64,000 nucleotides of DNA. Source: Aradus depressus (taxonomy: Eukaryota > Arthropoda > Insecta > Hemiptera > Aradidae). Positions 29,301-32,300 of the stretch are shown here, piece after piece; position 1 is the first letter of the stretch; every line of letters starts with the position of its first letter. Made by a program: the position numbers and the translations under genes. Location: the NCBI GenBank assembly GCA_963662175.1, contig OY759219.1:27756908-27820907 (forward strand), read 5' to 3'. The notes under the pieces were generated by a model. It was not told where the DNA came from and ran no database searches. It saw only the letters and a program-made list of their open reading frames with translations.

Positions 29301-32300
29301 AGAATATAACGTCTATATTTTGAATGTTTGTTATTAAAAATATAGTTATTATGACTCATGCCCGGGCTTCAACTACAAGGTCATATCGCTTATCACCTGT
29401 GGGAGTCCAAAATGTTGCCTACTTAGATTTATTCACCAAGGGTAGGTGGTCTTAAACGAGTACCTGACAACATACAGGCTCGGGACCATCACTTAACGTC
29501 CCATCCGAAGGACGACGTGCTAAAGTTTTTTTCACCTCCCAGATAAAAAAAAATTATTTTAAGTTACTTAACTATAAGTTTTACTATCCGCTATCTGCAG
29601 CTCTGTAAGCAAGCAAGCACGCATACCACTGAGCTATCACCACCCTCAATATATTAACACGTGTATTTGGTTTCTTGTAATTATTATAATACCTTGTAAG
29701 ACTAACGAAATTGGTTATTGACAAAAAATTAAAAGGAAATATGAGGAGTTTGGAGCCAGAGCGGACCAACCCACAATTTTTCGGAAAATGAGTTATTACC
29801 ATCCTGATGTTGGCATAGGTTCCCTTTTTCAAAACCAGTGTGGATCACTTAGTTTCTTCACTTCAGTGATAGATAGCAGCACTTTAAGTTTAGTCCACAA
29901 GTATTTTGTGCATATATTTTCAAAGTCACAATGGATCATACGGCCTTCAAAAACTTTATAGAACACAAAAAGGGATCACTCATCCAATACTATTCTAAAA
30001 TTTCAAATATAAATAAATATTTGGGGCCCATTTATGGAGATAAACAAAATGTACTCAATTTTCAATTGCCATTTTCTACCTGTTCAGTTTCAACCAGTTG
30101 GTCCGCTCTGGCTCCAAACTCCTCATATTTATTAAATTATATTATTCATGATCAAAAAAGCGGTAATACACTCACTAAAAAATTGTTTTTCTATGAACAG
30201 ATTATTGACGACCCGTCCGTATATAATAGAGAACCAAATTTCTGAAGTTGCTATTAATAAATTGGCCTATGCCTACATTTGTATAAACAATTATTGAATC
30301 CAAATTCATTTCATGTACTAATGAATAAAAAACTTAAAAACAAGTCAAAAAATCCCACTTTATTTATATGAACACAATATATTTCACTCGTTAGAGCATT
30401 CTCAAGTGTACAGACAGACTAATGACAGGGGGGGGGGGGGCGTGGAGGGGTAGGAGGGGAAGAGTGAGGGAGGGTGACAGAACAGGAGGGGGGGGGGGGG
30501 GGGGGGGGGGGGCTAACATACTATACCAAAATGAAGTCAGAAAAAATTAAAAATAATAAATCTCAATATTAACCTAATTAAACATTTCACAATATAAACC
30601 TATTAAATATGAACCGAGCATAATAAAAGTTAGCCAAGTCTATCTTGGCAGTTTCAAATTGAGGAGGGGGGAATGATTTAAGTCAGTTTGTTCGTTGAGT
30701 AGTTTGTAATGTGTGTCTTTGTTGTATTTGTTGATTTCCATGGCTTCTAACAGAGATAACTCCCTTCCTTTAGAAGCCAAGTGTAGTATATTGGGTTTAT
30801 GTGGGTCTTTGGGTTGATGCTCTGTTTCTGTGAGTTATCTCTATCAAGATCTCTCTCTATAAAGTGGGATTTTTTGACTTGTTTTTAAGTTTTTTATTCA
30901 TTAGTATTCACAATGAACTTCCACAAGTTCTCTGGCGAAAACATCTCTAATCATTTCATATAATTATATACTTACTAATATTTTATTTTTTCGATATTTA
31001 ATTGTATATGCAGCAGGAGAAGGGGTTTGGGAAAGTCTTGAAGCGCGTTTGGACGAATAGATGAAAGGGATTGAGCCGTCTGCGCGGAACCTAACCTTAG
31101 CTGGACTAGGAACCTGAAACAAAGTTCACAATTACATTAACAACACTATGTACCCTCTTCCGTAAGTTTGGGGAACCTGATGTTTAAATTAATTTGATTG
31201 TATGAGATGGTTTTAACATAATATGTCACATAAAGTAAAATTTATTGGAGGTATACTATAACTGAAGTAGGTAGAGGCCACAAGTTAAGAGAGTTGAAGA
31301 GTGGGGGAAAGAGAGTGTGGTGGGGGAGAGGGGTGTGTCACTGAACTAAAGCTTTCATGATTCCATGCCAACCCTCTGGAAGCTGGGCAATACTGTAGAG
31401 TAGCTCACGAGCCTCACAAGAGTAAGCGGCCGATTGGACTCACGACAGACATCCACGTGGTCGATATACTAACACCTACACTCAACACATATATGGTAAC
31501 AACATAGAGAGGTGCTTGAGTGCTTGGATGCTTTAGTGCTTGGGTGCTCGAGATCCTCCCCCAGAACACGATACACCATGTATATATAGTACTGATGTGA
31601 GAACGAGATATTTTATCTCGAACGAGACATTGTCTTCCGACTGTTTTACATCCAACCAGAAACATTTTCAACGTAACAGCGTCATCACCAGTGGCACTTC
31701 CCACCCGTACAATGTACCGTGTAATGACGCAGTTGAGGACCAGTTCTGGTTAAAAATAAAACAGTAAGAAGACAACTTATATCATTTTTATGAGAACAAT
31801 ACACGTAATAGTGTAGAGTCGGGTGTTTAATGGAGTGGGAAGGAAGGCTGAATGTGCGTGTCCTAGAGATCGGCGGAAATCTCCTGAGTAGAAAGCAACT
31901 GTGGCGAGAGACCTCAAGCCACCACATTCCTTACACGATACACATACCCCTTACCTTGCATCCCCCACTCCCCTACATATTTTCAGCAAAAACGCTGGTG
32001 GACCAAGGTATCGCAGACTTCAAGGCTACTTACACCAAAAACCCAAAGTAGTCTCCGGAAAGCAGCTGGCTCTCATAGAAGAGACTGCTGGGAAACACAG
32101 TGCCCCTCTCTCCAGAATTGGCGACTATGAAGGACAATCACAAGACAATGAAAGAGTTGTCAAAAAATGAAAAAGAGTAACTTGTTTAGAAATCGGCAGA
32201 GGCAGTCTTTCCGAAATAAGAAGATAAGATGAGCGAGCTACACTGTATGCAATGTAATTTGCACCAGAATGCTCTAGGATGCTTCGCGCTATGAGAAGGA

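Noticed and set aside
30427..30512. Poly-G runs as a biological G-quadruplex promoter
   Set aside because: They lie inside a Penelope-like remnant in an intron, with no gene start nearby. Run length may also be affected by assembly error.
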